Assembly: GCA_041600415.1 (NCBI GenBank)
Contig: JBFIKF010000002.1
Location: forward strand, 310,001 to 374,000
DNA from: JBFJKD01 sp041600415
GTDB taxonomy: Bacteria > Pseudomonadota > Gammaproteobacteria > Pseudomonadales > Porticoccaceae
Direction of reading: 5' to 3'
Length of the DNA: 64,000 nt
Shown here in pieces: positions 43,706 to 52,572 of this stretch. How positions within the stretch are numbered: the stretch's first letter is position 1; the number at the start of each line of letters is the position of its first letter. The position numbers and the translations under genes were made by a program. The notes under the pieces were generated by a model. The model was not told the origin of the DNA. It saw only the letters and a program-made list of their open reading frames with translations, and searched no databases.

Positions 43706-44721
43706 ATCCCCCCGATGTTATCGATAAGCCGTTTCGCGCACACCTCACCAGGTTTGTGGCGCGTAACTTCGGTGAACGCGCCCGGCTGGAAAACGTGGAG
43801 CCCATGCTGGGTGGCCACGCTGGCCTGACCTTTGGTTTTGATGTGTTTGATGAAGCCAGCACACAACTCGGCGGCTACATTATCAAGCTGGCGCCCAAGG
43901 GCGTGCGCCGCGAGGGTAATACGGATGTTTATCGCACTGCGCCGCTGTTAAACACGCTGTACGACGCGGGCCTGCCGGTGCCGGCGGTGCCCTTTGCCTC
44001 GCCGGATGAAGATGAATTTGATGTGCCCTATGTGGTGATGGAAAAGCTCAAGGGCCGCGAGTTTTTTATCTGGGGGCCGCACGAATCCTTCGACCGCAGT
44101 GACGACAAGGTCGCGCCCCTGTGGCGTGAAATGGCGGACGTGCTGCCGCGCATTCACCGCGTCGACTGGCGCGATAAATTACCCAACTGGGAAACCCCGC
44201 GCCCGCTGCTGGAAGAAATCACCCGTTGGCAGCCTATCTACGCCAAGGCCCTGGAGCCGGAATGGATTGTTGGCGCCGATCGCGCCCGCGAGGCGCTACT
44301 GGCGTCTATGCCCGATGACAACCCCATTGGCATCGTGCACGGTGACTACCAGCCCGGTAACGGTCTGTTTGACGCTGGCAAGCTCACCGGCATTATTGAC
44401 TGGGAGCTGGTGCGTATCGGCTCGGTGCAACTGGATATCGGCTGGCTGATGTTCTGCGCGGATAAATCTTTCTGGACCGACAATATTGTGCCCTGCGCGC
44501 CGGTGCCCCCGGCGGAGCTGGCGGACATCTATCAGCGCGGCATGGGGCGACGCTTTGAAGACATGCTCTGGTACCAGGCTTTGGCCGCCTATCAACTGGG
44601 CTGCATCGCCTGTTTGAACGTGCGCCTGCACCGCAAGCAGCAGCGCATCGACCCCATGTGGGAGGAGTTTGCCCAGACCATTACGCGCTTTTACGAGCGC
44701 GCGGTTGAGCTAATTACCTGA
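43702..44721 (+). CDS. APH-family phosphotransferase
   Basis: A 339-residue kinase-like protein of the aminoglycoside phosphotransferase/ACAD10-11 kinase type. The catalytic loop is IVHGDYQPGNGLF near residue 213 and the metal-binding segment GIIDWELVRIG near 232. The start is the TTG 43702-43704, overlapping the TGA of the leader ORF. It is followed 53 bases later by an acyl-CoA dehydrogenase gene. In Pseudomonas putida the LvaA kinase phosphorylates 4-hydroxyvaleryl-CoA beside such a dehydrogenase, so a role in 4-hydroxyacyl-CoA breakdown is likely; antibiotic resistance is unlikely. Confidence 0.8.
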   Translation: MNPPDVIDKPFRAHLTRFVARNFGERARLENVEPMLGGHAGLTFGFDVFDEASTQLGGYIIKLAPKGVRREGNTDVYRTAPLLNTLYDAGLPVPAVPFASPDEDEFDVPYVVMEKLKGREFFIWGPHESFDRSDDKVAPLWREMADVLPRIHRVDWRDKLPNWETPRPLLEEITRWQPIYAKALEPEWIVGADRAREALLASMPDDNPIGIVHGDYQPGNGLFDAGKLTGIIDWELVRIGSVQLDIGWLMFCADKSFWTDNIVPCAPVPPAELADIYQRGMGRRFEDMLWYQALAAYQLGCIACLNVRLHRKQQRIDPMWEEFAQTITRFYERAVELIT

Positions 44722-44774
44722 CATTTATACCATTTAATTACAATTAGTTATAAGCATTAATTAAGGTAAATACT

Positions 44775-45935
44775 ATGATAGATTTCAGCTTGCCCGCCGA
44801 CCTTATTGCCCTCAAAGAACGTACGGAAGCATTCATCCGCAACATCGTGATGCCCTACGAAAAGGACGCCCGCCAGGAATACCACGGCCCCACCGATGAG
44901 CTGCGAATAGAGCTGGTCGCCAAAGCCAGAGAGGCCGGATTGTTGGCCCCCCACGCACCAAAAGAATACGGCGGCATGGGGCTGGATCATCGCGCCATGG
45001 CGGTGGTGTTTGAAGCGGCGGGTTACTCCCCCCTCGGCCCCCTGGCGCTCAACATTCAGGCGCCGGATGAGGGCAATACCAACCTGCTGCATCAGGTGGC
45101 CACTCCGGCGCAAAAAGACCGCTGGCTCAAACCCATGGTGCAGGGCCATATTCGCTCGGTATTTTCCATGACCGAACCCGATGGCGGCGCAGGTTCCGAC
45201 CCCTCGTTGATGAAGACCACCGCCACACCCGATGGGGACGACTACCTCATCAAGGGCCGCAAGTGGTTTATCACCGGCATGCCCGGCGCGGGTTATCACA
45301 TCATTATGGCCAAAACCCTCGACCACGCCGGGAACGACATCGGCGCCACCATGTTTATGTGCGACGCCGACACGCCCGGGATTGGGATGGTGCGCATGCT
45401 CGACACCATCGACAGCAACTCACCGGGGGGCCACTGTGAAGTGGACTACGATGTACGTATTCCCGCCAGCCAGATTCTGGGCGAAGTCGGCAAAGGCTTT
45501 CGCTACGCCCAGGTGCGCCTTGGCCCGGCGCGCATGACCCACTGCATGCGCTGGCTCGGCGCCGCGCAACGCTGCCACGATATCGCCACCGACTACGCCC
45601 GCACGCGCCACGCCTTCGGCAAAGCTATTATCGAGCACCAGGGTGTTGGCTTTCAGCTCGCCGATAACAAAATCGACCTGCATAGCGCCCGCCTGATGAC
45701 CTGGCACGGCTGCTGGCTGCTGGATCAAGGCGAAAAGGCCCAGACCGAAACCAGCATGTGTAAAGTGCATTGCTCCGAAGCCCTGGGCAGAGTGGTAGAC
45801 CGATCCATGCAGGTGCTGGGCGCCAAAGGCATCAGCACCGATACAGTGATCGAGCGTATTTATCGAGACATTCGCGCGTTCAGAATTTACGACGGCCCCA
45901 GCGAAGTGCATCGCTGGGTTTTGGCAAGGAGTTGA
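44775..45935 (+). CDS. Acyl-CoA dehydrogenase
   Basis: A 386-residue FAD enzyme of the acyl-CoA dehydrogenase family. The segment FSMTEPDGGAGSDPS near residue 128 binds FAD and substrate, with KWFITGMPGAG near 161. The C-terminal part has the typical ARTRHAFGKAIIEHQGVGF, the MQVLGAKGIS turn and the YRDIRAFRIYDGPSEVHRW terminus. The common catalytic Glu of short- and medium-chain enzymes, near the C-terminus, is replaced by DGPSEVH as in ACAD11-type enzymes. It is linked to the APH kinase upstream. Confidence 0.9.
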   Translation: MIDFSLPADLIALKERTEAFIRNIVMPYEKDARQEYHGPTDELRIELVAKAREAGLLAPHAPKEYGGMGLDHRAMAVVFEAAGYSPLGPLALNIQAPDEGNTNLLHQVATPAQKDRWLKPMVQGHIRSVFSMTEPDGGAGSDPSLMKTTATPDGDDYLIKGRKWFITGMPGAGYHIIMAKTLDHAGNDIGATMFMCDADTPGIGMVRMLDTIDSNSPGGHCEVDYDVRIPASQILGEVGKGFRYAQVRLGPARMTHCMRWLGAAQRCHDIATDYARTRHAFGKAIIEHQGVGFQLADNKIDLHSARLMTWHGCWLLDQGEKAQTETSMCKVHCSEALGRVVDRSMQVLGAKGISTDTVIERIYRDIRAFRIYDGPSEVHRWVLARS

Positions 45936-45974
45936 ATTTGCGGGCTGAATTTTGCGGATTAAATTTGCGAATTG
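45935..45974 (+). repeat. Three imperfect 13-14 base tandem units
   Basis: Directly after the dehydrogenase stop, the unit AATTT(T)GCGGnTT/A recurs three times (45935, 45948 and 45962). The units differ at a few positions. There is no coding role; it looks like local slippage. Confidence 0.6.
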
Positions 45975-46148
45975 AATGGGAGAATGCGTGATTGCAAAAC
46001 CTCAGGGTGTTTTTCTTGGCACGACCCTAACGAAATTGAATAACAAGTAATCTGGTTTCCAATTGGTTCAGGTGTATCTATAGTCAATAACTAGTGGCCG
46101 CTAACCCGCCATTTGGTCACAGGCGAATAATAAAACGGGAGCCGTAAT

Positions 46149-47210
46149 ATGGAATTCGGGATTCAGTTAGCCACCTCATCAGAAGCCTGGAAAATCGTGC
46201 AGCGAGCGGAGGAACTCGGTTTTACCCACGCCTGGTTTTACGACACCCCCATGATCTGTGCTGATCCCTTTGTGGCCATGGCCGCGGCAGCGATGAAAAC
46301 ATCAAAAATCAGATTGGGTACCGGCGTATTGATACCCTCCAACCGGATAGCGCCCACCACTGCCAGCGCTTTGGCATCACTGAATCAACTGGCGCCCGGG
46401 CGGATTGATTTTGGTGTCGGCACGGGTTTTACCGGTCGGCGGGCTCTGGGCCTCACGCCGGTTAAACTGGATGATATGGCCGAATATATTAATATCGTTC
46501 GCAAATTATTGGCCGAAGAAACCGTCGAGTGGGAATTTGAAAACAAACGTCGCAAGATACGTTTTCTGAACCCCGAGTTTGGCCTGGTTAACACCCGCGA
46601 CCCCATACCTGTGCATATCTCCGCGATGGGGCCAAAAATAAAAAAACTTACCGCTGAGCTGGGTGCCAACTGGATTCTGGCCGCGACCGATACGGAATCT
46701 ACAATACAGGCTCTGCATGACATGTGTGAGGCCTACCGCGCGGCTGGAAAAAACCCGGGAGAATACGTCAAAACAGCGTTCTGTGGTGGCTGTGTACTTG
46801 AATCAGGCGAATCCTGCGACAGCCCGCGGGTGAAAGCCCAGGCCGGTCCCTTTGCCGCAATTATCCCCCATAACCTGGTGGAAAGCGGCGCAGGGGATCT
46901 TAATATGTCGGCGGCGAGTGATATGGGAGCGATGATGGCAGGCTACCGCGCCGCCTACGATAATTATCAACCTGCCGACGCCAAATACCTTAGCGTGCAC
47001 CGCGGCCACGGACTGTTTCTCAGGCCGGAGGACGAGCAACTGATTGGCGGCGATTTTATTCGCGCAACTACCTTCACTGGCGAAGTCGACGAGCTTCGCG
47101 ACCGGTTGAGAGCACTGCGCGATGCCGGCTTTAGTCGTTGGGCAATACAGATTCCGGAGAAATACCCGGAAGCCATCGAAGACTGGGCACGGGTGATCGA
47201 AGGGGTCTAA
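46149..47210 (+). CDS. LLM-class flavin-dependent oxidoreductase
   Basis: A 353-residue luciferase-like TIM-barrel protein. Typical features are GIQLATSSEAWKIVQRAEEL at the N-terminus, the IRLGTGVLIPSNR strand near residue 55 and RIDFGVGTGFTGRRALG near 85. The class uses FMN or F420 and reduces or oxygenates many substrates; this sequence does not show which. It stands alone 213 bases after the acyl-CoA dehydrogenase gene, and a ribosome binding site is present (GGGAGCCGTAAT ahead of the ATG). Confidence 0.85.
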   Translation: MEFGIQLATSSEAWKIVQRAEELGFTHAWFYDTPMICADPFVAMAAAAMKTSKIRLGTGVLIPSNRIAPTTASALASLNQLAPGRIDFGVGTGFTGRRALGLTPVKLDDMAEYINIVRKLLAEETVEWEFENKRRKIRFLNPEFGLVNTRDPIPVHISAMGPKIKKLTAELGANWILAATDTESTIQALHDMCEAYRAAGKNPGEYVKTAFCGGCVLESGESCDSPRVKAQAGPFAAIIPHNLVESGAGDLNMSAASDMGAMMAGYRAAYDNYQPADAKYLSVHRGHGLFLRPEDEQLIGGDFIRATTFTGEVDELRDRLRALRDAGFSRWAIQIPEKYPEAIEDWARVIEGV

Positions 47211-47510
47211 TGAATCACACAAGTGCACAAACAGCGTCAGATTGATTGTCTATTTGAGGTCGAAAAACTATTATTAGGGGTGGCGTTGGGTGTTGATTGG
47301 TTTAAGCAAGAAATAGAGCAGTTGTACGGCCGTCGTGCAATGACAAAAAAAGGGGCCCAAACCCAGGGGGAGTAGTTTTTCATCCGATGCCAATCAGCTA
47401 CCCAATTACCTTAGCCGGGAAAATTGAATTTACAATATCATCATAATTTGAAATCTTTAAAGCACCTAAATTATTCAATTTATGAGTAAAACACATAATA
47501 GAGGTACGAT
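47211..47510. other. Gene-free, AT-rich stretch
   Basis: No gene is supported. The G+C content falls from left to right. It includes a run of A7 followed by GGGGCCC (47344-47357) and a likely ribosome binding site (AGAGG) for the next ORF at its right end. Confidence 0.4.
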
Positions 47511-48098
47511 ATGGAAATCATACAAAAGAAGAATTCTAACAAACATATTTTTTCGTTTTATGACGATCATTTTAACTTTGCCTATGAGGATAAATCCGGG
47601 TCCGGAGACACAGATATAAACTATGCAGATTTCCCTCAGAAGTCATCGGTGCAAATAGAGCAAAATGAATGGCTCAGAAATATTGGATACCTGTGGATGA
47701 TTTTGGGCGGATTTATTCTCGGTTACACGATTTATTCTGGCACTCCACTTTCCGGCAGAGAATACTGGTTTTTATTGGGAGCTGGCTGCGTCATCTGGGC
47801 ACATATATCGAAAGTAAAATACTCTGTTTTTAAAGCAGAGAATGGAAATATTTTCGTTATACAAGACAAAAATCATGACGAAATTATCAAAGAACTGAAT
47901 AGCCGAAAAAAAGCACAGCTATTAAAGTGGTATGGAGACGTGAACCCAGAAAATGAACTGGAAACCGAAATTAATAAATTCAGGTGGCTCGCCGGACAGG
48001 ATGTCATAACCAAAGAGGAGTGTGAGAGAAAAATAGCTGAAGCAGAGTTGCTTCATAGTAAGCTAAGCTTTGATTCGCCCGGACCGAGATTAAACTAA
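47511..48098 (+). CDS. AT-rich membrane protein with a SHOCT-like tail
   Basis: A 195-residue protein that I do not recognise. A polar N-terminus rich in Asn, Lys and Asp is followed by two membrane helices (about 60-78 and 84-102). The C-terminal segment WLAGQDVITKEECERKIAEAE reads like the short SHOCT-type motif found at the end of many bacterial proteins. AGAGG lies about seven bases upstream. Strong AT bias against the neighbours suggests recent transfer. It resembles the zinc-ribbon gene at 43 kb in composition and in having paired helices. Confidence 0.6.
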   Translation: MEIIQKKNSNKHIFSFYDDHFNFAYEDKSGSGDTDINYADFPQKSSVQIEQNEWLRNIGYLWMILGGFILGYTIYSGTPLSGREYWFLLGAGCVIWAHISKVKYSVFKAENGNIFVIQDKNHDEIIKELNSRKKAQLLKWYGDVNPENELETEINKFRWLAGQDVITKEECERKIAEAELLHSKLSFDSPGPRLN

Positions 48099-48270
48099 CC
48101 GCTTAACGATCGAATTTAATTAGGACAACAAACAGTACTGCTACGCTCTGCCATTAGCTACCGGTAATTATATGGCGTTACCTGTATCACAGAAAGATAA
48201 GTTTTTCTGCAAAAGCTATCAGGTCTACCCGGACCCCCAAGCACTCTGTATAAAAAATAGATGTTCGAAA

Positions 48271-48311
48271 GTTAACTGGCCGACAATATTTACTATCGCC
48301 GGCCAGTTAAC
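48271..48311 (-). terminator. Hairpin after katG
   Basis: A perfect 12-base inverted repeat GTTAACTGGCCG / CGGCCAGTTAAC (48271-48282 and 48300-48311) with a 17-base loop lies 12 bases past the katG stop. On the minus strand it is followed only by a short TTT. It can act as a terminator or mRNA end stabiliser. Confidence 0.6.
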
Positions 48312-48322
48312 GGCTGGTTTGG

Positions 48323-50539
48323 TTAAATATCAAATCTGTCGGCATTCATGACTTTAACCCAGGCTTCTACAAAATCGTTTACGAATTTCTCTTCGCCATC
48401 ATTGGCAGCGTAAACTTCTGCGACTGCGCGAAGCTCCGTGTTAGAGCCAAAAATCAGGTCAGCGGTCGTCGCAGTCCATTTCAATTTGCCGTTAGCTCGG
48501 TCGTAACCCTCGTAAACGCCTTCCGATTTTGATTTGCCCCAGCGGGTGCCCATATCCAACAGGTTAACGAAAAAGTCATTGGACAAGACACCCGCTTGAC
48601 TAGTTAACACGCCGTGCTGTGTTCCCCCGGTATTGGCATTCAGTACGCGCATGCCGCCAATCAATGCCGTCATTTCCGGAACTGTCAGACCTAACAGGCT
48701 GGCCCGATCGACCAGAGCTTCAGCAGGCGCATAGAAGCTATCTTTGCTGTAGTAGTTTCTAAAAGCGTCCGCTTTGGGCTCTAGCACCGAAAACGAGGCG
48801 ACGTCGGTTTGTTGTTGCGTTGCATCGGCGCGCCCGGGCGTGAACGGTACTGTAATCGAATAGCCACCTTTTTTGGCAGCTTGTTCTATTGCTGCCGATC
48901 CACCAAGCACGATGACGTCGGCAAGAGATACTTGCTTGCCCCCTTTAAGTGACTTGTTGAATTCGCCCTGCACTTTTTCGAGCGATTTTAGCGTTTGTGC
49001 GAGTTGTTTGGGATCGTTGACGGCCCAATCTTTTTGCGGTGCCAGGCGCACGCGTGCACCGTTGGCGCCGCCGCGCATGTCAGTGACACGAAATGATGCC
49101 GCAGAGGCCCAGGCCGCTTTTATCAGCTCGCCGTTCGAAATTCCGGAAGATAGAATTTTGTTCTTCAGGCTCGCGATATCCTGTTCGTTGACAAGCTGGT
49201 GATCGACAGTCGAAATCGGGTCTTGCCATAGCATCACTTCGCTGGGCACTTCCGCCCCTACATAACGCGCACGCGGACCCATGTCCCTGTGTGTCAACTT
49301 GAACCAGGCTTTGGCAAATGCCAAGTCAAATTCTTTAGGGTTATTCAGGAAACGTTCGGAGATTGCTCTAAAGCCGGGGTCCTGTTTCAACGCCAGATCC
49401 GTGGTGAACATGATAGGGGCGTGGCGCTTGCCCTGAACATGCGCGTCGGGAACCAGGGATGCTGCGTTAGGATCCGTCGGAATCCATTGGGTTGCGCCCG
49501 CAGGGCTTTTGACCTGCTGCCATTCGAATGCAAACAAATTAGCCAGGTACTGCATCGACCACGCGGTTGGCGTGGACGTCCACGCCCCCTCAAGGCCACT
49601 GGTGACAGCATCCTCGGCGCTGCCTTTGCCGCACTTATTGCTCCACCCAAACCCCTGCTCTTCCAGCGCTGCCGCACCGGGTTCGGCGCCAACACAGTTA
49701 CCGGGTTGATGCGCGCCATGGGCTTTGCCGAGAGTGTGCCCCCCGGCCACAAGCGCGACAATCTCCTCATCGTTCATCGCCATGCGGCCGAACGATAAGC
49801 GCATGTCCTGTGCTGCGGCTAATGGGTCGTGGTTGCCACCCGGCCCCTCAGGATTAACGTAGATCAACCCCATCTGTATGGCCGCCAGATTTCCGCGCAA
49901 TTTTCCATCCCGGGTGCGGCGCTTGTCGTCCAGCATCCTGGTTTCCGGTCCCCAGTAAACAATATCGGGTTCCCAGTCGTCTTCTCGGCCTCCCGCGAAA
50001 CCAAACGTTTTGAAGCCGGCGGACTCCAGCGCCACATTACCGGCCAGTATCATTAAATCTGCCCAGGAAAGATTACGCCCGTATTTCTGTTTAACCGGCC
50101 ACAACAGGCGCCGCGCCTTGTCCAGATTGGCATTGTCTGGCCAACTGTTTAATGGATCAAACCGTTGCTGACCGCCACCCGCACCGCCGCGACCATCACC
50201 CACGCGGTAAGTGCCCGCGCTATGCCAGGCCATACGGATCATAAAGGGGCCATAATGGCCGTAGTCGGCTGGCCACCAGGGCTGCGAGGTGGTGAGCACT
50301 TTTTCGATATCTTGCTTCACCTCTTTCAAGTTGAGCGTTTTAAACGCTTCCGCATAGTTAAACTGGGCTCCATACGGATTTGAACGACTGTCGTGGGCGC
50401 GCAGCGGACTTAAGTCCAACTGTTCGGGCCACCAGAACTGGTTGGCCTTTGGTGCATTTTCAGCGGCAGCCGCGCCGACGTGTACAAATACGGAAGCAGC
50501 CAGCGCGGCCGCCCCCAACCAGGATACTTTCCTATTCAT
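48323..50539 (-). CDS. katG: Catalase-peroxidase with an N-terminal signal peptide
   Basis: A 738-residue bifunctional heme catalase-peroxidase. Both duplicated peroxidase-like domains are present. The active-site motif MIRMAWHSAGTY near residue 100, the tyrosine of the cross-linked triad in GLIYVNPEGPGG near 226, and the heme histidine in GGHTLGKAHG near 265 are seen. The N-terminus reads like a Sec signal peptide (LGAAALAASVFVHVGAAAAE), so the enzyme should be periplasmic, as in KatP-type forms. The ATG at 50537-50539 has GGAG upstream; an earlier start is rejected. Confidence 0.94.
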   Translation of the reverse strand: MNRKVSWLGAAALAASVFVHVGAAAAENAPKANQFWWPEQLDLSPLRAHDSRSNPYGAQFNYAEAFKTLNLKEVKQDIEKVLTTSQPWWPADYGHYGPFMIRMAWHSAGTYRVGDGRGGAGGGQQRFDPLNSWPDNANLDKARRLLWPVKQKYGRNLSWADLMILAGNVALESAGFKTFGFAGGREDDWEPDIVYWGPETRMLDDKRRTRDGKLRGNLAAIQMGLIYVNPEGPGGNHDPLAAAQDMRLSFGRMAMNDEEIVALVAGGHTLGKAHGAHQPGNCVGAEPGAAALEEQGFGWSNKCGKGSAEDAVTSGLEGAWTSTPTAWSMQYLANLFAFEWQQVKSPAGATQWIPTDPNAASLVPDAHVQGKRHAPIMFTTDLALKQDPGFRAISERFLNNPKEFDLAFAKAWFKLTHRDMGPRARYVGAEVPSEVMLWQDPISTVDHQLVNEQDIASLKNKILSSGISNGELIKAAWASAASFRVTDMRGGANGARVRLAPQKDWAVNDPKQLAQTLKSLEKVQGEFNKSLKGGKQVSLADVIVLGGSAAIEQAAKKGGYSITVPFTPGRADATQQQTDVASFSVLEPKADAFRNYYSKDSFYAPAEALVDRASLLGLTVPEMTALIGGMRVLNANTGGTQHGVLTSQAGVLSNDFFVNLLDMGTRWGKSKSEGVYEGYDRANGKLKWTATTADLIFGSNTELRAVAEVYAANDGEEKFVNDFVEAWVKVMNADRFDI

Positions 50540-50768
50540 CAGTACGATTCTCCAATTTGTGGTGATATACAATCCCTAGTGCCACGTCACTTATAAAGCG
50601 TTTTGAAAAAAATATACAATTGAAAAATCAATACGCGACGATTGATAAAATTGATGATAGATCGCCTTCTTCCTTATTAGCTCGATTAATACGGTGCGGC
50701 GAGGCAGCGCACAGACTCCGCCGCCCAAGGGTATTTCGTGTTCGGTATTAGTCAGACGGGCTCGGCAT

Positions 50769-51683
50769 TTATCCCTCCCGATTCATCTCCAGATCCATAC
50801 CATAGCCCTTTCCTTCCATCTCGTGACCCCAAATGTCGGCCACGTAATACTCTTCCTGCCGGGGGGTTTCACGACCGTTCCAGCCCAGTTCCATCAGCCA
50901 GCCGGAAGGCGTGGCGTGATAAAAACTCAGGGCTTTGTCGTTGGCGTGTTTGCCCATTTTTACGGCCACCGGTATGTTCTGGTGGCGAACGATGTCGTGG
51001 GCTTTGCCGAGGTCGTCCAGTTCGGTGTACTCGATATTCAGGTGGTTGATGCGCTTGGGCATATTGGGAATACCAAAGGCCAGGGAATGTTGCCGGTTGT
51101 TGCAATGCACAAACCAGGGCGTGGCCTCGCCGCCACCGGGCATGGGTAATTTGTATTCGATACCGCCGTCCATGCCAAATACTTCAGTGTAAAAATCGTA
51201 GGCTGCCTGCGGGTCGTCCTGGCGCAGGATCAGGTGGCCCAGGCCCTGACTGCCGGTGGTAAATTTGCCCCACAGCGGTCGCCCGGGATGAAAGGCCCGA
51301 TGGGCCTCGACCCGCGGCGTGCAATAAATTTCGGTGGGGTTGCCGCCGGGGTCGGTGAGTTTGAGCAAACCGAGCACGTGGCGCTCCCGGCACTCGGCAT
51401 CGCTGGCCACCCGAAATTCAACGCCAGCTTGCGTAAGATGCGCCTGCATGGCTTTCAGTGCCTTGGGGCTGGCGACCCGCCAGCCCAGGTACTCGAGATC
51501 GTCATTGCCGTTGGTGTGCACCACAATGCGGTGGTGCATTTCATCCATGCGCAAATAAAAACGGTCGCTCTCGCCGGGTTCTTCTACCAATTCCACACCA
51601 ACCACGTCGGTCGCGTAGGTTTTCCAGGCCTGCGCGTCCGCGACGCTGATACCGATGTAACCTAGTTCTGTAATTTCCACCAT
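50769..51683 (-). CDS. Extradiol ring-cleavage dioxygenase (BphC/HsaC type)
   Basis: A 304-residue two-domain vicinal-oxygen-chelate protein that cleaves catechols next to the hydroxyls with Fe(II). The iron ligands fit BphC spacing: His150 (GLGHLIL), His214 (RINHLNIE) and Glu265 (WLMELGW), with likely catalytic His199 and Tyr255. Spacings of 64 and 51 between the ligands agree with BphC (64 and 50). The substrate may be a biphenyl-, steroid- or terpenoid-derived catechol. The ATG at 51681-51683 is preferred; the frame continues 12 codons upstream. Confidence 0.88.
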   Translation of the reverse strand: MVEITELGYIGISVADAQAWKTYATDVVGVELVEEPGESDRFYLRMDEMHHRIVVHTNGNDDLEYLGWRVASPKALKAMQAHLTQAGVEFRVASDAECRERHVLGLLKLTDPGGNPTEIYCTPRVEAHRAFHPGRPLWGKFTTGSQGLGHLILRQDDPQAAYDFYTEVFGMDGGIEYKLPMPGGGEATPWFVHCNNRQHSLAFGIPNMPKRINHLNIEYTELDDLGKAHDIVRHQNIPVAVKMGKHANDKALSFYHATPSGWLMELGWNGRETPRQEEYYVADIWGHEMEGKGYGMDLEMNREG

Positions 51684-51888
51684 GTCTAATTGCCCTCGAA
51701 CTGTGTCTGCATTGCGCAATATTGTTCAACGCAAAATGTTTACCAATCTGTTTGACCAAGGACATCAAGTGTTCTGACTACGCTAACGGCCAAGTATCAG
51801 AGAGGCAATATTGCGGCGCGCAAAACGTCGTTTAATTGCGTTTTAATTGATCCAGATCGTTTTTGAACAGGGGAGTAGCAGAGCGGGT

Positions 51889-52509
51889 TTACCAGTGCGT
51901 ACCTTCTAAAGCCGGCAGGGTGCGCTCGGTGATTTCGGCGAAGCTGTCGAGTACCCGTAAGGTCAGGCCCCAGATAACATGATCGCCGAATTGAATACCG
52001 GGAAAAGTTCGACGGTTTTCCGCAATGGAGTATTCCAGTTCGGTAACGGCGGCAACGTCAAATAAATGGGTGATGGGCACCCAGAACACGTGGGCAACTT
52101 CTTCCGGGAGTCTGGCGAAGGCGGTTTGCCTGGTGGGTTGGTCCACGTAGTACACGAATGGCGTCAGGATCATCGGCTCGCGCAAATCGGGCCGGTCGAT
52201 GGTGCGTATGGGCAGCGGGCCGACCCGGTGGTGTGTATCCAACGTTAATCCAATTTCTTCCCAGGTTTCGCGCTCCGCTACGGCGTGGGCATCAGCGTCG
52301 TCCGGCCCCGCCCGACCACCGGGAAATGCGACCTGGCCAGACCAGGGGTCGCCTTCACGCATGGCGCGGCGAATAAAACAGACTTCGAGTTCGTCGTCGC
52401 CATCGGCCAGAATCATGGCAACTGCAGCTTGACTCGGATGGGCCCTGAATTGGGGCGCCTGGTGGGCGCGCTCCAGCATGGCCTGGCGAATAATATCAAT
52501 GGTTAACAT
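51889..52509 (-). CDS. Nudix hydrolase, CoA pyrophosphatase type
   Basis: A 206-residue Nudix protein. The helix motif RETWEEIGL (end of the Nudix box) near residue 80, preceded by VAFPGGRAGPDDADAHA, fits the NudL/CoA-diphosphatase group, which splits CoA to 4'-phosphopantetheine and 3',5'-ADP. The first Glu of the canonical box is not in its usual place, as in many CoA-type members. It lies between two minus-strand genes, with no shared operon proven. Confidence 0.82.
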   Translation of the reverse strand: MLTIDIIRQAMLERAHQAPQFRAHPSQAAVAMILADGDDELEVCFIRRAMREGDPWSGQVAFPGGRAGPDDADAHAVAERETWEEIGLTLDTHHRVGPLPIRTIDRPDLREPMILTPFVYYVDQPTRQTAFARLPEEVAHVFWVPITHLFDVAAVTELEYSIAENRRTFPGIQFGDHVIWGLTLRVLDSFAEITERTLPALEGTHW

Positions 52510-52572
52510 GCTCGAAGAATGGCGTTTCTAGTGCCACTCGTCAACCGCAACTTTGTATTTGCATTCCTGCAT

